The position numbers and the translations under genes are program-made. The notes beneath the pieces are model-generated. The model saw only the letters and a program-made list of their open reading frames with translations, searched no databases and was not told the DNA's origin. Source: Apricaphanius iberus (taxonomy: Eukaryota; Chordata; Actinopteri; Cyprinodontiformes; Aphaniidae). Taken from it: a stretch of 64,000 bases of DNA. Location: NCBI GenBank assembly GCA_028564705.1, contig JAPXFQ010001343.1, positions 186,001 to 250,000 on the forward strand, in the 5' to 3' direction. Shown here one piece after another: positions 24,055 through 34,619 of this stretch (positions are counted from its first letter, which is position 1; the number at the start of each line of letters is the position of its first letter).

Positions 24055-24366
24055 GCTCAGCTACGACTAATCAACTTTTAAGAAACTAGCTTCTGATAGT
24101 ACTCTTAAATGATTTTGATTCCTTTGTAACTTCCCCAGAGAAGAATGTGTGATTTTTTTTGGGCCTAGATATTGTAGATGAACAGATACACTGGATGATA
24201 ATAAGTAGCCCACTATCACTGGTCCTGATACCGGAGTGTTAAAACTCTGATCAGAGTACAGATGCGTTACAAAGTGGCGAGCCAGCCACGAGATTAGTAA
24301 AAAGAAAAAAGTAGCATTTTTCCAGCCCACAACATCCACTTTTCTAGTTTTTTTCTTTTATTGAAC
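24055..24366 (+). other. Gypsy leader between the 5' LTR and gag
   Basis: It begins gctcagctacgac. There is no TGG start complementary to a tRNA 3' end, so the primer site is not recognised. No conserved ORF. Confidence 0.6.
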
Positions 24367-24948
24367 ATGGACCTTTGCAATCGTTTTCATGTGGATGGCC
24401 AACGCTCACTTTATGTGACTGGCATTGAAGAGATATACGCAGATGAGGATATTTCTGATGTTTTTTCAGTTAATGGTAAAGTTTCACAGATAGTTCAGAT
24501 CCCTGATGAACCAAACCAGCCAGAGGGTAGATTTTTGATAGAATATTCATCTGAACAAGCCATCTCCAAGATAAACCCCGATATTCTAGGCAACTTGCCG
24601 AGCCCCAATGATCCTGCTGTCTCTTGGTCTGTTAGAACCATCCGAGAGGTTGTGCAGGAGGATGTAAGCAAAGAGATAGCCCGTAGATACTTGGAAGAAC
24701 TCAAAGCTGTTGGCAGCACAAGTAAAGCAGTTTTTTTGAGTGTTATTCAGAATGAGGTCCAGGAAATTCAGCACAACTCTAAGACCCTTGACCCAAGGCT
24801 GCAAACAGCTAAGGACGGTAAAGTTTCTTTTGTGATTGGTGATCAAGGTGAGTCTGCTGACCAGGCACAAGCCCATGGTGTACCTACCAGTGCTGGAGTA
24901 AACCCCATTAATATTGATCACAGTCTTGTTAACCCTCCTCAGATCTAG
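24367..24948 (+). pseudogene. gag: gag, N-terminal part (ends at a premature TAG)
   Basis: Starts at ATG 24367 (MDLCNRFHVDG) and runs 193 codons to an in-frame TAG at 24946. The first 100 residues (RSLYVTGIEEIYADEDISDV...GRFLIEYSS) look like the RRM-like N-terminal region of the PNMA family, which is thought to descend from Gypsy Gag. The frame stays open beyond the stop for another 400 bases, so the TAG is an interruption rather than the natural end. Gag would form the particle that packages the element RNA. Confidence 0.8.
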
Positions 24949-25356
24949 AAAGTAATTGTCGAGCATATTATCAGAAATGGGTCAGCTACTTCAGGGTCAA
25001 CACAAACCAGGCTACACACTTTTTCTGGCCGCACTCCAAGACCTAGTGTTGAGGTAGATTATGATACCTGGCATACTCAAGTGGATCTCCTTCTCAGTGA
25101 TTCTTCCCTTGATGATGCACAAAAGGTTAGGAAAATACTGGAAAGTCTACTTAGTCCAGCAGCAGATGTTGTGAAGCTGCTTGGTATGAGCTCCCCACCC
25201 ACCGCTTATGTCAGTCAGCTTGAATCTGCTTTTGGTGTTGTAGAAGATGGGGAAGAGTTGTTTGCAACATTCCTCAGTTCCAATCAGAACAGCGGAGAAA
25301 AACATTCAGCATTCAGCAAACCCCACCACCATTCTCAGAACTGCTCCTCATGTTAA
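24949..25356 (+). pseudogene. gag: gag, capsid-like middle part (broken by a frameshift)
   Basis: Same frame as 24367-24948, open from just after the TAG to a TAA at 25354. It contains FSGRTPRPSVEVDYDTW, then LESLLSPAADVVKLLG, SQLESAFGVVEDGEELF and NQNSGEKHSAF, which follow the order of the PNMA/Gypsy capsid region (AADV, LE-FG-V, NPGEK-SA). The coding potential then moves to another frame (25350-25952), so a frameshift lies at roughly 25290-25350. No single-base cause is claimed. Confidence 0.75.
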
Positions 25357-25952
25357 GAACAGAGGAAGACCGTAGATCTGCAAAGCTAGACAGGATGAAG
25401 AAACATCTTGGTACAACAAGAGTAGCTGCACACGCTCACTCTATATTTGATGTACCCTTTTATGATGATGAACCCACTCCAGCACCAAGTGCAAAACAGA
25501 ACGAGCTGGTTAAATTTGAAAAGAGAATGAACGAACTTGCAAAGCAAGTAGAGAAACTGAGCCAAAGATCCAAGAACCCTTCTTTTGACAGTGAGCACAG
25601 TGCTGTACTTAAACAGAAACAGGATGAAACCGCTAAACTAGAAACCAAGATTGACGAGTTGTCTAAGCAGCTTAGGAATCTCACTCAAAACCAAAGACCC
25701 CTTCAAGGGAATGATAGTGGTGGTAAAGAATGCTCAACACCAAGAGGTAGTAGTACAAGGAGACCTGTTAGAGTTCCATCAATGCCAAGAGCGTGGTTTT
25801 GTTTCAGGTGTGGTGAAGATAACCATATTGCTACCCGTTGCCCAAATGAACCTAACCAGACTCTAGTTCGTCAAAAAAATGCAGAGTTAAAAGAAAAGCA
25901 AGACCGGTTCCAAGCTCAACAGGCCACTGAACCTTTTGCTTTAAACTTTTAG
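25350..25952 (+). pseudogene. gag: gag, C-terminal part with CCHC zinc knuckle
   Basis: Open for 200 residues. It has a Lys/Glu-rich region predicted to be helical or coiled (KFEKRMNELAKQVEKLSQR, then KLETKIDELSKQLRNL), followed by a basic stretch (TRRPVRVPSMPRAW) and one CCHC knuckle, CFRCGEDNHIATRC (C-x2-C-x4-H-x4-C). This knuckle binds the genomic RNA in retroelement nucleocapsids. It ends ALNF and TAG at 25950, immediately after the slippery site. Confidence 0.85.
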
Positions 25953-25982
25953 CAGCACCTGTAGTGGGACGTTCAGGAGCTG
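25940..25982 (+). promoter_or_regulatory. Programmed -1 frameshift signal at the gag/pol junction
   Basis: TTTAAAC at 25940-25946 sits in the gag frame as T TTA AAC, the classic X XXY YYZ heptamer. A -1 slip enters the open pol frame. The gag stop follows at 25950. After a 6-base spacer there is a 9-base stem with one mismatch (cagcacctg 25953-25961 with caggagctg 25974-25982) and a 12-base loop. This is how Gag and Gag-Pol would be made in a set ratio. Confidence 0.8.
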
Positions 25983-26281
25983 AAGCCAATAGCAGTCCCA
26001 ATCCAGTTAGTGAAAACATCCGTGTTAAAAGTAGAACAAAGACCAAGACAGTAGCTCAGGATTTTGATTCTAATTCTCGGTTGCCTCCTGGTCTCATAGG
26101 TCCTCGCTGTGCAGCTTCTGTTCTCGTTGAAGATGTGCAATGTGAATCCATCATGGATAGTGGCTCTCAAGTCACTACGATGTCAGAATCTTTTCACAAA
26201 AACAACCTTTCACATCTCCCTATTCAGCCAATCCAAGCATTGATTGAGATTGAGGGAGCAGGTGGGCAGCATGTCCCCTAA
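25946..26281 (+). pseudogene. pol: pol, protease part (ends at a premature TAA)
   Basis: The -1 frame opens without a stop from the slippery site. After a linker it reads CAASVLVEDVQCESIMDSGS, then QVTTMS. The DSG at 26156-26164 is the aspartic-protease active-site motif of retroelements. It cleaves the Gag-Pol polyprotein in relatives. TAA at 26279 interrupts it, and the same frame is open again right after, continuing into the reverse transcriptase. Confidence 0.85.
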
Positions 26282-27931
26282 CTTGGTTATGTTGAGGTCC
26301 GCATCACCTTTCCTCAAAATATAACGGGTAAAGAGGAGGAGTTTGTCGTTTTGGCTCTTGTTGTGCCTGACTGCCGCTTTAACAGCACAACACCTCTTTT
26401 GATTGGCACCAATGCATTGTTAAGACTCCATGATAAGTTGTTTGATCGTGACGGTCCAGATTTCATCCACAGATTGTGTTCTAAGGGTGTAGTGTTGGTA
26501 CTTAAGCACTTAACTCACATACAAGTTGGTGATAGCTACACATATCCAGTGAAGTTGCATGGGAAGGTGCCAGTCACCATTCCTGGCAAGCAAAAGGGCT
26601 TTGTCATGGGTAATGTGAGACTAAGAGAGAATGTCCCCAACTTAAATTTTGTCCTTGAGTCTCATGAACACCAAAAATTACCTGGTGGTCTGTTCCTTGA
26701 AACTGCCTTGATGGACATACCGTACAAGGCTAAGGGTAAGATTCCAGTTGTCCTACGGAACCTGAGTAGTCACAGTGTCACACTGCAACCGGGAAGCGTG
26801 GTTGCCCAGGTATGTGCAGCTCAGCATGTTTCTCCCTTGACACCTGATTCAAATGCACCTTATAATGGCAAGCCAGATGTTGAAAAACTCAAACTTTGTC
26901 TTAATGGGTCGCCCATTCCAGAAGAATGGAAGAAGCACATCATCACCAAGCTTGAATCCATCCCAGAAGTGTTTGCGGTTGATGATCTGTCTCATGGTCG
27001 CACCACTGTAGTGAAGCACCATATTCGGCTTAAAGATGACACACCCTTTAAGGAACGGCCAAGGCCCATCCACCCAAATGACAGAGAAGCTGTTAAACAG
27101 CATCTTAAAGAACTGCTTAATGCAGAGATAATCAGAGAATCAGAGAGCTCTTATGCATCCCCGATAGTTGTTGTGCGTAAAAAGGATGGTTCCATCAGGT
27201 TGTGCGTCGACTATCGGAAGTTAAATGCACGAACCATTAGGGATGCTTATGCCCTCCCAAACATCGAGGAGACTTTCACGGCCCTAAGTGGTGCCAAATG
27301 GTTCTCAGTCATGGACCTTAAATCTGGTTATTACCAGGTCGAAATGGCTGAAGAAGACAAATCCAAGACTGCTTTTGTGTGTCCTCTGGGGTTCTATGAA
27401 TTTAATCGCATGCCCCAAGGTGTCACAAATGCTCCGAGTACATTTCAGCGCCTGATGGAAAAGTGCGTTGGAGATTTGAATCTGAGTGAAGTGCTTGTGT
27501 TTCTAGACGATGTGATTGTCTTTTCAGACACCTTGGAGGAACACGAGGTTAGGTTAATGAAGGTGTTGAACCGTTTGAAGGACTTTGGGTTGAAGTTGTC
27601 CCCAGAAAAATGTCACTTCTTTAGGCCTTCTGTAAAGTACTTGGGTCACGTAGTTGATGCCCAAGGGGTTCACAGAGATCCTGACAAGGTCTCTGCTTTA
27701 AAAACGTGGCCGCGTCCTTCAACCAGGAAAGAACTAAAATGCTTCTTGGGCTTTGCCGGTTATTACCGGAGATTTGTTGATCGATACTCCCAGATTGCAA
27801 AGCCTCTAAACAATCTTACGGCCGGTTATTACCCACCCAAAAAGAGAGGTAAAATATACCTCAGAGAGCAGTCCAGACCTCCTTCAAATGTTAACCTACC
27901 GTTTGGAGAAGAGTGGACACCTGAATGTTAA
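26282..27931 (+). pseudogene. pol: pol, rest of protease and reverse transcriptase (ends at TAA)
   Basis: The same frame as the protease; the first in-frame ATG-like start is at 26351. The protease tail includes LVVPDCRFNSTTPLLIGTNA. The reverse transcriptase reads VVVRKKDGSIRLCVDYRKLN, SVMDLKSGYYQVEM (first catalytic Asp at 27314), LGFYEFNRMPQGVTNAPSTF and FLDDVIVF (catalytic Asp pair at 27506-27511), then KYLGHVV. This is a complete Ty3/Gypsy polymerase core. TAA at 27929 interrupts the RT-RNase H connection. The frame resumes at once in 27932. Confidence 0.92.
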
Positions 27932-30550
27932 AAGGCATTCAGGACCCTCATTGGAAAGCTGACATCTGCACCTGTTCTTGCTTTTGCCAATCCTCAGTTA
28001 CCGTATGTCCTGCACACTGATGCCAGTCGTGATGGTTTGGGTGCAGCGCTCTACCAAGAGCAGGACGGAAAACTGAGAGTAGTGGCTTATGCAAGCAGAG
28101 GACTTTCCAAGAGTGAGAGAAACTACCCTACTCACAAACTTGAATTCCTAGCTTTAAAGTGGGCAGTTTGTGAAAAGCTTAATGGTTACCTTTATGGCTC
28201 TAACTTTACAATTGTGACTGATAACAACCCCCTCACATACATACTAACATCTGCAAAGTTAGATGCAGCAGGCCATCGCTGGTTAGCCGCACTATCTACT
28301 TACCAGTTTACTATTAAGTACAGAGCTGGTTATGCCAACCGCGATGCAGACGGACTGTCCCGACGACCACAAGATCCTCCCTCTGAAGATGAAGCTTTCA
28401 TCAAAGAAAGGGACAGAATTGATGACATGAAAAAACGTCTCCTAGATGTGAACAAAGAGATGAGTCATGAAGTGGTATCTGCTTTGTGCCAGCGCCATCT
28501 TGTGGTGACAAAGGATAAGCACTACTCAGACCCACAACAACTTTTAGTTGCAGAATCTCTTGTAGTTGATCCATCAGCAGTTACAGATTTATTTGGGGAA
28601 GACACATTACCATCTATGACAATTTCTGACTGGTACGAAGCTCAGAGATGTGACCCAGTTGTGTCACGTGTTATCCCCTTCCTCGAAAGAGCTCGGAAAC
28701 CCAGTTTCAAAGAGACTCAATTTGAACCTCCTGATGTTCGGCTCCTTCTAAAAGAATGGAGAAGGCTTGAACTGAGAGACGGGGTATTGTACAGAAAATG
28801 GACAGATAAGGACAATTTAGTATGGCAGTTGGTCCTACCCCAGCAGTTCAGAGAGAGAGTACTGCGAGGAGTACACGATGAAGTTGGTCATCTTGGGTTT
28901 GAACGAGCGTTACATCTCGCTCGTGCCAGATTTTTCTGGCCAAAGATGGCAAAGTGGGTAGAAGAGAAGTGTAGGCAGTGTCCACGCTGTTTCAGGAGGA
29001 AGGCAATGCCTCAAAAGGCAGCACCTCTTGAGAACATTCTAACATCCTACCCTCTTGAACTTGTCTGTATGGACTATTTATCACTTGAGCCAGACAACAG
29101 AGATACCCGAAATATATTGGTAATCACTGACCACTTCACAAAATTTGCTATGGCAGTGCCAACTAAAGACCAGAAGTCAAGGACCGTTGCAAAAGCGCTG
29201 TGGGAGAACTTTATAGTTCATTATGGGTTCCCCAGTCGCATACTTAGTGACCAGGGAAGGGATTTTGAATCCCAGACGATCAAAGAGTTGTGTGCGTTGA
29301 TGGGTACAGTCAAAATCCGTACCACTCCTTATCACCCTCGCGGAAACCCCGTGGAACGGTTTAATCGAACGCTCCTGGGCATGTTAGGTACTTTGGAAGA
29401 TAAGGATAAATACCACTGGAGGGACTTTGTCAAACCACTAGTTAATGCATACAATTGCACGAGGAATGACACAACTGGTTTCTCTCCTTATGAACTAATG
29501 TTTGGCAGACAACCCCGATTACCCATTGACCTAGTCTTAGGTATCCAACCAGAAACGGCCAACCACAAGTCTCACTCAGAGTATGTGAAAAACCTTCGCC
29601 AATGCGTGGAAGAAAGCTACGCTCTAGCTGCAAAAAACTCCCACAAATCTGGAGAAAGAAATAAAACAAGGTTTGACAGGAAGGTAAGAGTAGCAGAACT
29701 GTGTGCGGGAGACAGGGTTTTGGTTAGAAACGTAAGCATTAGGGGTAAACACAAACTCTCAGACAGATGGGAACAAAGAGTCCACATTGTGATTAAACGA
29801 GTGAGCGATGGTCCCGTCTATGAAGTAAGACCTGAGTCAGGGGACGGACCACACCGCACCTTACATAGGGATCTCCTTCTACCATGTGGGTTCTTACCTG
29901 TGGAGGAGATGTCAGAACACAGACCTCAAGAGACTCATAGGAGGAAAAGCATGAGAGACAGAACCAAAACAGGAGTACAGATTCCTGATGAACTTGGTGG
30001 TCAGGAAAGTGAGGAGTGCAGTGATGAGGATGAAGGGTATCCAAATTTTGTGGTTCCAGAAGTGATAACCAGAGGTCCCTTTATTCAGACTGAAAGGCAG
30101 CTTGCTGCACCTCAGTTACCTACTGGTAAGGTTTATCCTGATCCACCCACTGCAGATTCGCAAGGGAAGTCACATGCACAGGAAACACCATACCGCTGTT
30201 CTCCACCTGATCCTCCAACAAACTCAGAAGGTGTTGGAGTAGTCACATACCCAGATGATCACCCTGAGTTTGTTATCATTGATATCCCTGAACAGACTGA
30301 ACCTGATCAGGATCAAGACAGCATTAATACCACGGAACAAAATCCCAATCCAGGATCAGAGGCAGTGGAATTGCTGCGTTCTGGGAGAGAGAGACGCCAG
30401 GCTCGTAAATTAACTTATGATGAGTTAGGTGAACCTTTAATTCTGGCCCTAAGTGCACTTTTGTTAGAGCTCCGTAAACAGATTATTTCAGAACACCATC
30501 CTTCACCCACCTGTTACATGAAGTCGCATGAAGGGACTCATGCATTTTAG
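27932..30550 (+). pseudogene. pol: pol, RNase H and integrase
   Basis: Same frame; ATG-initiated from 28037 (837 codons). RNase H: LHTDASRDGLGAAL just upstream of that ATG, YPTHKLEFLALKWAV and VTDNNPL, then ANRDADGLSR. Integrase: the HHCC zinc domain (HDEVGHLGFERALH, then CRQCPRC), and the catalytic Asp at 29072, Asp at 29249 and Glu at 29354 (spacing 59 and 35, DD35E type). A GPVYEV motif near 29811 is the GPY/F-like module. An acidic, Pro-rich tail of about 220 residues ends at TAG 30548, three bases from the polypurine tract. The segment has no internal stop in 2.6 kb, which argues for a fairly recent insertion. Confidence 0.93.
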
Positions 30551-30560
30551 AGGGGGAGAA
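30551..30560 (+). promoter_or_regulatory. Polypurine tract
   Basis: agggggagaa directly before the 3' LTR start tgtaac and directly after the pol stop. It would prime plus-strand DNA synthesis. Confidence 0.85.
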
Positions 30561-31792
30561 TGTAACCCAGGTTATAAGTGGGTGTATGAAAATTCCTACT
30601 TTACATTTAGTCACTGAACGCACCGAGAGAGAGAGCGTGGCTACGTGCAGCGGAGGAGAAGTTTTTTTTTTCTCCTTGCGGTGCAGAGGAAGAGCACACT
30701 TCTCCGGTGTTCTCTGCCAAGTTGAGAGAACTTGAACTCAGGGCCGCAGCCAAGTGTGAGTGGGGCTGAATCAAACATCAGTCACCATCTCGCCGATTCC
30801 CTCTGGTGAGTTAGCCCTTAAATGTCTTGAGTGTGTGTGCCGTTTTAATGCGCTAGTGTGAGTTAGCCGCTAGATGTAATGAGTGCGCGCCATTTTGATG
30901 TGGCAGTGATTCAGCAGTTTTCGATTAACCGTCAGTTAACTACAGAAAAAAAATAATTATAATAATATTGAGAGTGTGGGTGCATTTTAGTTGTTGGTTG
31001 ACGAATATAAGCTGTTATATTAGCCACTAAACAGCCGATTACCGCCCTAACATGGTGGATGCTAAGATTTATTTACTCTGTGTGTGTGTGTGTAATTACT
31101 GTTGTTCGTTAGCATTCATGTTCGAGTCACTGTTTGTGTGATTTGTGATTCATCTGTTTTTATTTTCCATATTTATCATTTGTTATGAGCGATTGTGAAT
31201 AGTCATTGTTAATGGGAGAAATAATAATGGTTAATTATTTTTTTGCACATTATGTGTAGGCTGGGTTTCCAGATTTAATTTTGGTTCGAGAGAAATGTGT
31301 TGGTCTTCACTCTCGCTCGATGAGAGATGATCTGCATCCTTCTGCATCAGTTGTGTCGTTCTTTCTGTGTCTCGGAGGGATTCATCACTCACACAGGCTT
31401 TTCTTCACCTGCTTCAACTACACATCATGGAAGTCGGTGACATTCAAGGCGGTAGGAAGGAAAAAAACAATGGGCCCCAACGGACTCTTTCCTTGAGCTT
31501 CAGAGTATACCCTATCCAGTCTTTTATCTGGATGAAGGAATTCACAGGATGCACTTCTGTAAGGAACTCAAAGAAATGCTAGGAAGAAGGATTACCCTTC
31601 CTAATATGCCCTCTTTGAGAAAAAAGAAATTTAAGATAGAAATGGGCACTAAAACACTGTGAATGTTCAAGTTGATGCCTTATTTTTTCCTGTTATCTTC
31701 AAACTGTTTTATATTAAGATGTGTAAATAAACCTGTGTTATCTCTTAACCACGTGGTGTTGCTGTGGGTTGGAGACTCATGCTTTTAAATAA
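30561..31792 (+). repeat. 3' LTR of the Gypsy element
   Basis: 1232 bases, starting tgtaacccagg and ending cttttaaataa, homologous to 22779-24054 but 44 bases shorter. AATAAA at 31726-31731. It is followed by ctaa, the target duplication. Confidence 0.92.
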
Positions 31793-31810
31793 CTAAGCTT
31801 CATCACAAAC
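31793..31810 (+). repeat. Right fragment of the split LINE target-site duplication
   Basis: ctaagcttcatcacaaac, identical to 32094-32111. Its first four bases also form the Gypsy right target duplication. Confidence 0.85.
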
Positions 31811-32086
31811 ATCCATCCATCCATCCATCCATCTTCTTAACCGCTTATCCAATTCAGGGTCACGGGGCAGCTGGAGCCTATCCCAGCAATTATCAGGCGT
31901 TAGGCAGGGTACACCCTGAACAGGACGCCAGTCTGTTGCAGGGCCAACACAGAGAGACAGACAACCATTCACACTCACATTCATTCCTACGGACAATTTA
32001 CAATGATCATTTCACCTATCATGCATGTTTTTGGACTGTGGGAGGAAGCCGGAGTACCCGGAGAGAACCCACGCATGCACGGGGAG
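31811..32086 (-). mobile_element. 5'-truncated LINE (RTE/Rex3- or Expander-like 3' end)
   Basis: Starts with an (ATCC)n run (the 3' tail on the minus strand, GGAT repeats). It then carries the conserved teleost tail with taaccgcttatcc and ends in tttggactgtgggaggaagc and ggagtacccggagagaaccc. A 25-base target duplication (32087-32111) flanks it, with the left copy split by the Gypsy element. Only the 3' end is present, the usual outcome of target-primed reverse transcription. Confidence 0.75.
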
Positions 32087-32111
32087 AACAGTGCTAAGCT
32101 TCATCACAAAC
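32087..32111 (+). repeat. Intact right target-site duplication of the LINE
   Basis: 25 bases beginning aacagtgctaag and ending catcacaaac. The two halves of the other copy are at 22768-22778 and 31793-31810. Confidence 0.82.
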
Positions 32112-34102
32112 AGTAATCTCACAAATAATTTGAAAAGCAAAGACTACCAAAATGAAACTCTGTTATATAAAGGGCTCAGACGTTTGGTTTATTATTTTTT
32201 TCTAAAAAAAACGGAGTCAATAAAGCCTATTTCATTTGCTAAATCTGCATGTTTTAGATAGAGCCCAAACCAACACAGCTGCGTCCACTAAGCAAATCTT
32301 TTTAGCCCAGTATATAAAATGCCATGGATGTTGATTGCACCCGTTTACTGAACATTCTGAGATGCTACAGATCAATTAATTAACCACACAATGCTGTTAT
32401 AAGATTACATAAACTGCTTGATAAATGTCTAACCCACATTAGCATTAGCATGTAACCACTTACTTCTCTGTCCATCAGGCGTCTTTGTTCTTTGATCCAG
32501 CTGCTGTTCTTTAGGAATGTAAAATAAAATCCTGGAATCCATGGAGCCAAACAGGCATTTCCACAGTGAATGTAAAAAAATCCAACAAATAAAGTGTTTT
32601 AAGCTGCCAAAAACCAAAGCTGCCATTTGCTGCCAGAAGGACGAGCACGTGTTTGAAAATCTGCCAGGGGTAAGCCGTTCTGCCTGCAGGGGCGGTGCAG
32701 ACACCTCTAGCACTCAACTTTCAACCAGTGATGTCACTAGTTGAACACTTAGTCGTTTTCAAGGAGAGGGAGGGGCAGTTGCTCAGAGAGCAGAATTCAG
32801 GAGGATTACTCAGACATGTGTGAATAAAACTAAAAACAAATCTGGTGGGGTTTTTTATGAGAAAATTACATTACCACATGGCTGAAAACTTCAAAAACTT
32901 GATTTTGCATGATATAGGCCATTTAAGTAGAATTAGGATGAGTAGCAGCAAAATTACTGCGATAATTAGCCTCAATTCCCTTTTGTGCCAAATATATCTT
33001 TTCTCTGACACTTAGATTCTCTCTTTACCTGTGCAGACCCTCCTGATCCCACCTACTGCTCTCTTTTTTATATATTTCTTTCAAATATGTGGACAGCAAT
33101 AGTGAGCACAAATTCTGCACATGAAAAAAAGAGGGTTAGGATTATTCCCTGCATGAACTGGGATGTAGAACAGGTAACATTAGTATTTAGCTTGATATGT
33201 ATTAAGTATCATTTAGCTATATTATCTACATGTAACAACATAACTCAACTTACAAAGTATGTGTTAAAATTGTGAAATGTTTTTCCCTTTTGCTGGATCG
33301 GTTGTTGAAAAAGCTCTGCTGATAGGCAGCACCAGTCTGCTTCCCACTTTGTATACCCTTAAGGTGTGTTTAAAAACAGTCGGAAAAATAAGTTGCCACA
33401 AATTAATGGATTAAACGGTTGAAAAAAAGACCAGGGGATAGAGGGCACTGACACACAAAGTGCGGAAGACATCCACTAGTACCCTGCATCTGTTACACCA
33501 ATGTCCAGTACAGTAAATGCCACAATGAGCCACAGGATGGATTGTTTATTTAAAAACAAATCAAGCACCACTCAAAGGGACCATCTGCAATTATGGACCA
33601 GTGGCCAGGCCACCAGGAAATATTCTGCCTCTCCTGACGCTCAATCCGCATCTGGTAACAGTCACTGCTGAAGTCAAGAATTTCCACATAAGACCATGGG
33701 AACTAGGGGTGTGGAGGATGCTGCAGTCCCCTCCTTTTGAATAGCAGTGAATTACAAAAACTGAGAGGCAGAAGGAAATACTGGATTTCTTATTAATTAA
33801 AAAAAATAATAACAATTATGTGAGAATTCAACAGAAATGATGGCTTTGATGTTACTCTGAAAGCTGAATCCCTTGCAAGCACTTGCAGCATGCACTCCTT
33901 TATCGGAGGTCCAACTGCACCAGTCTGCTCCAAAGACTCCATAATCGTTGGATATGCTGTCAGCAACTGGATAAAGAGATCTATTGCTTATGGTGCCTTG
34001 TTGGCCATCGATGTTTTCATGGGAATCTTTTCTTGAATTTTTTTTTCATACAATATGGTACTTGGTGTGTAAATGCTTGCATGTCTGTATCAGTGGTCAG
34101 GG

Positions 34103-34106
<4 letters not shown>
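32112..34106. other. Intergenic with a probable MITE at about 32440-32930
   Basis: The stretch with caaataaagtgttttaagctgcc, gattactcagacatgtg and gattttgcatgatataggcc resembles a widespread teleost non-autonomous DNA transposon. I could not fix its ends. The remainder, about 32930-34106, holds nothing I recognise. Confidence 0.35.
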
Positions 34107-34163
<57 letters not shown>

Positions 34164-34174
34164 TACATATATAT
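34107..34174 (+). repeat. (AT)n microsatellite
   Basis: About 68 bases of nearly pure AT, with two interruptions (atacat) at its right end. It makes spurious IYIYIY ORFs on both strands. Confidence 0.95.
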
Positions 34175-34410
34175 TTAGGCCTCTACCAGAGGCCTGGGAG
34201 CTTGAGGGTCCTGGGCAGTATCTTTGCCGTTCCAAGTACTGCACTTTTCTGGACTGAGATGTCTGATGTTCTTCCAGGGATCTGCCAGAGCCATTTCTCC
34301 AGTTTGGGCCCAATTTGCTCCGATTACCTCTAGTACTACTGTCACCTTCATCTTCTCTAGCTCCTCTCTGAGCCCTCTGTATTTCTCAAGTTCTCAACCA
34401 GGCGAAATGA
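34175..34410. repeat. LINE-derived repeat between two microsatellites
   Basis: Contains gcctgggagcttgagggtcctg, ttccagggatctgcca and tcaccttcatcttctc, blocks I recognise from teleost LINE 3' regions (L1/Tx1-like). No ORF. Confidence 0.4.
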
Positions 34411-34412
34411 AG

Positions 34413-34415
<3 letters not shown>

Positions 34416-34456
<41 letters not shown>

Positions 34457-34466
34457 CGTGTGTGTG
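34416..34466 (+). repeat. (AT)n(GT)n microsatellite
   Basis: About 28 bases of AT followed by a GT tract with one GC interruption. Confidence 0.95.
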
Positions 34467-34619
34467 ACTGATCACAGAACCCCCTAGGTAAAATATTTTC
34501 CCGTGGCCTTGTCTCACCAGCACGATGCTCCCACCACAGTGTGTCACTGAGGAGATGGTGTCCATCTGGGGTCATGTTCGGTATTAGTTTTTTTGCGGGG
34601 TTTTCCCATCAGACTCTTG

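Larger units (their letters stand above)
22779..31792 (+). mobile_element. Ty3/Gypsy LTR retrotransposon, near full length, defective
   Basis: About 9.0 kb with two LTRs (22779-24054 and 30561-31792), gag, pol in the order protease, reverse transcriptase, RNase H, integrase, and a polypurine tract directly before the 3' LTR. A 4-base target duplication (ctaa) flanks it at 22775-22778 and 31793-31796. The Gag has PNMA-like features, and pol lies in the -1 frame behind a slippery site. The order RT-RH-IN separates it from Ty1/Copia; no envelope ORF or chromodomain is visible. Inactivating marks are three in-frame stops (24946, 26279, 27929) and a gag frameshift near 25.3 kb. All pol domains keep their catalytic residues. 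Confidence 0.95.

Noticed and set aside
30000..30550. Envelope gene at the 3' end of the Gypsy element
   Set aside because: The frame is continuous with integrase, is acidic and Pro-rich, and has no signal peptide, membrane segment or cleavage motif.
33883..34333. ORFs with long IYIYIY runs on both strands
   Set aside because: Translations of the (AT)n microsatellite.
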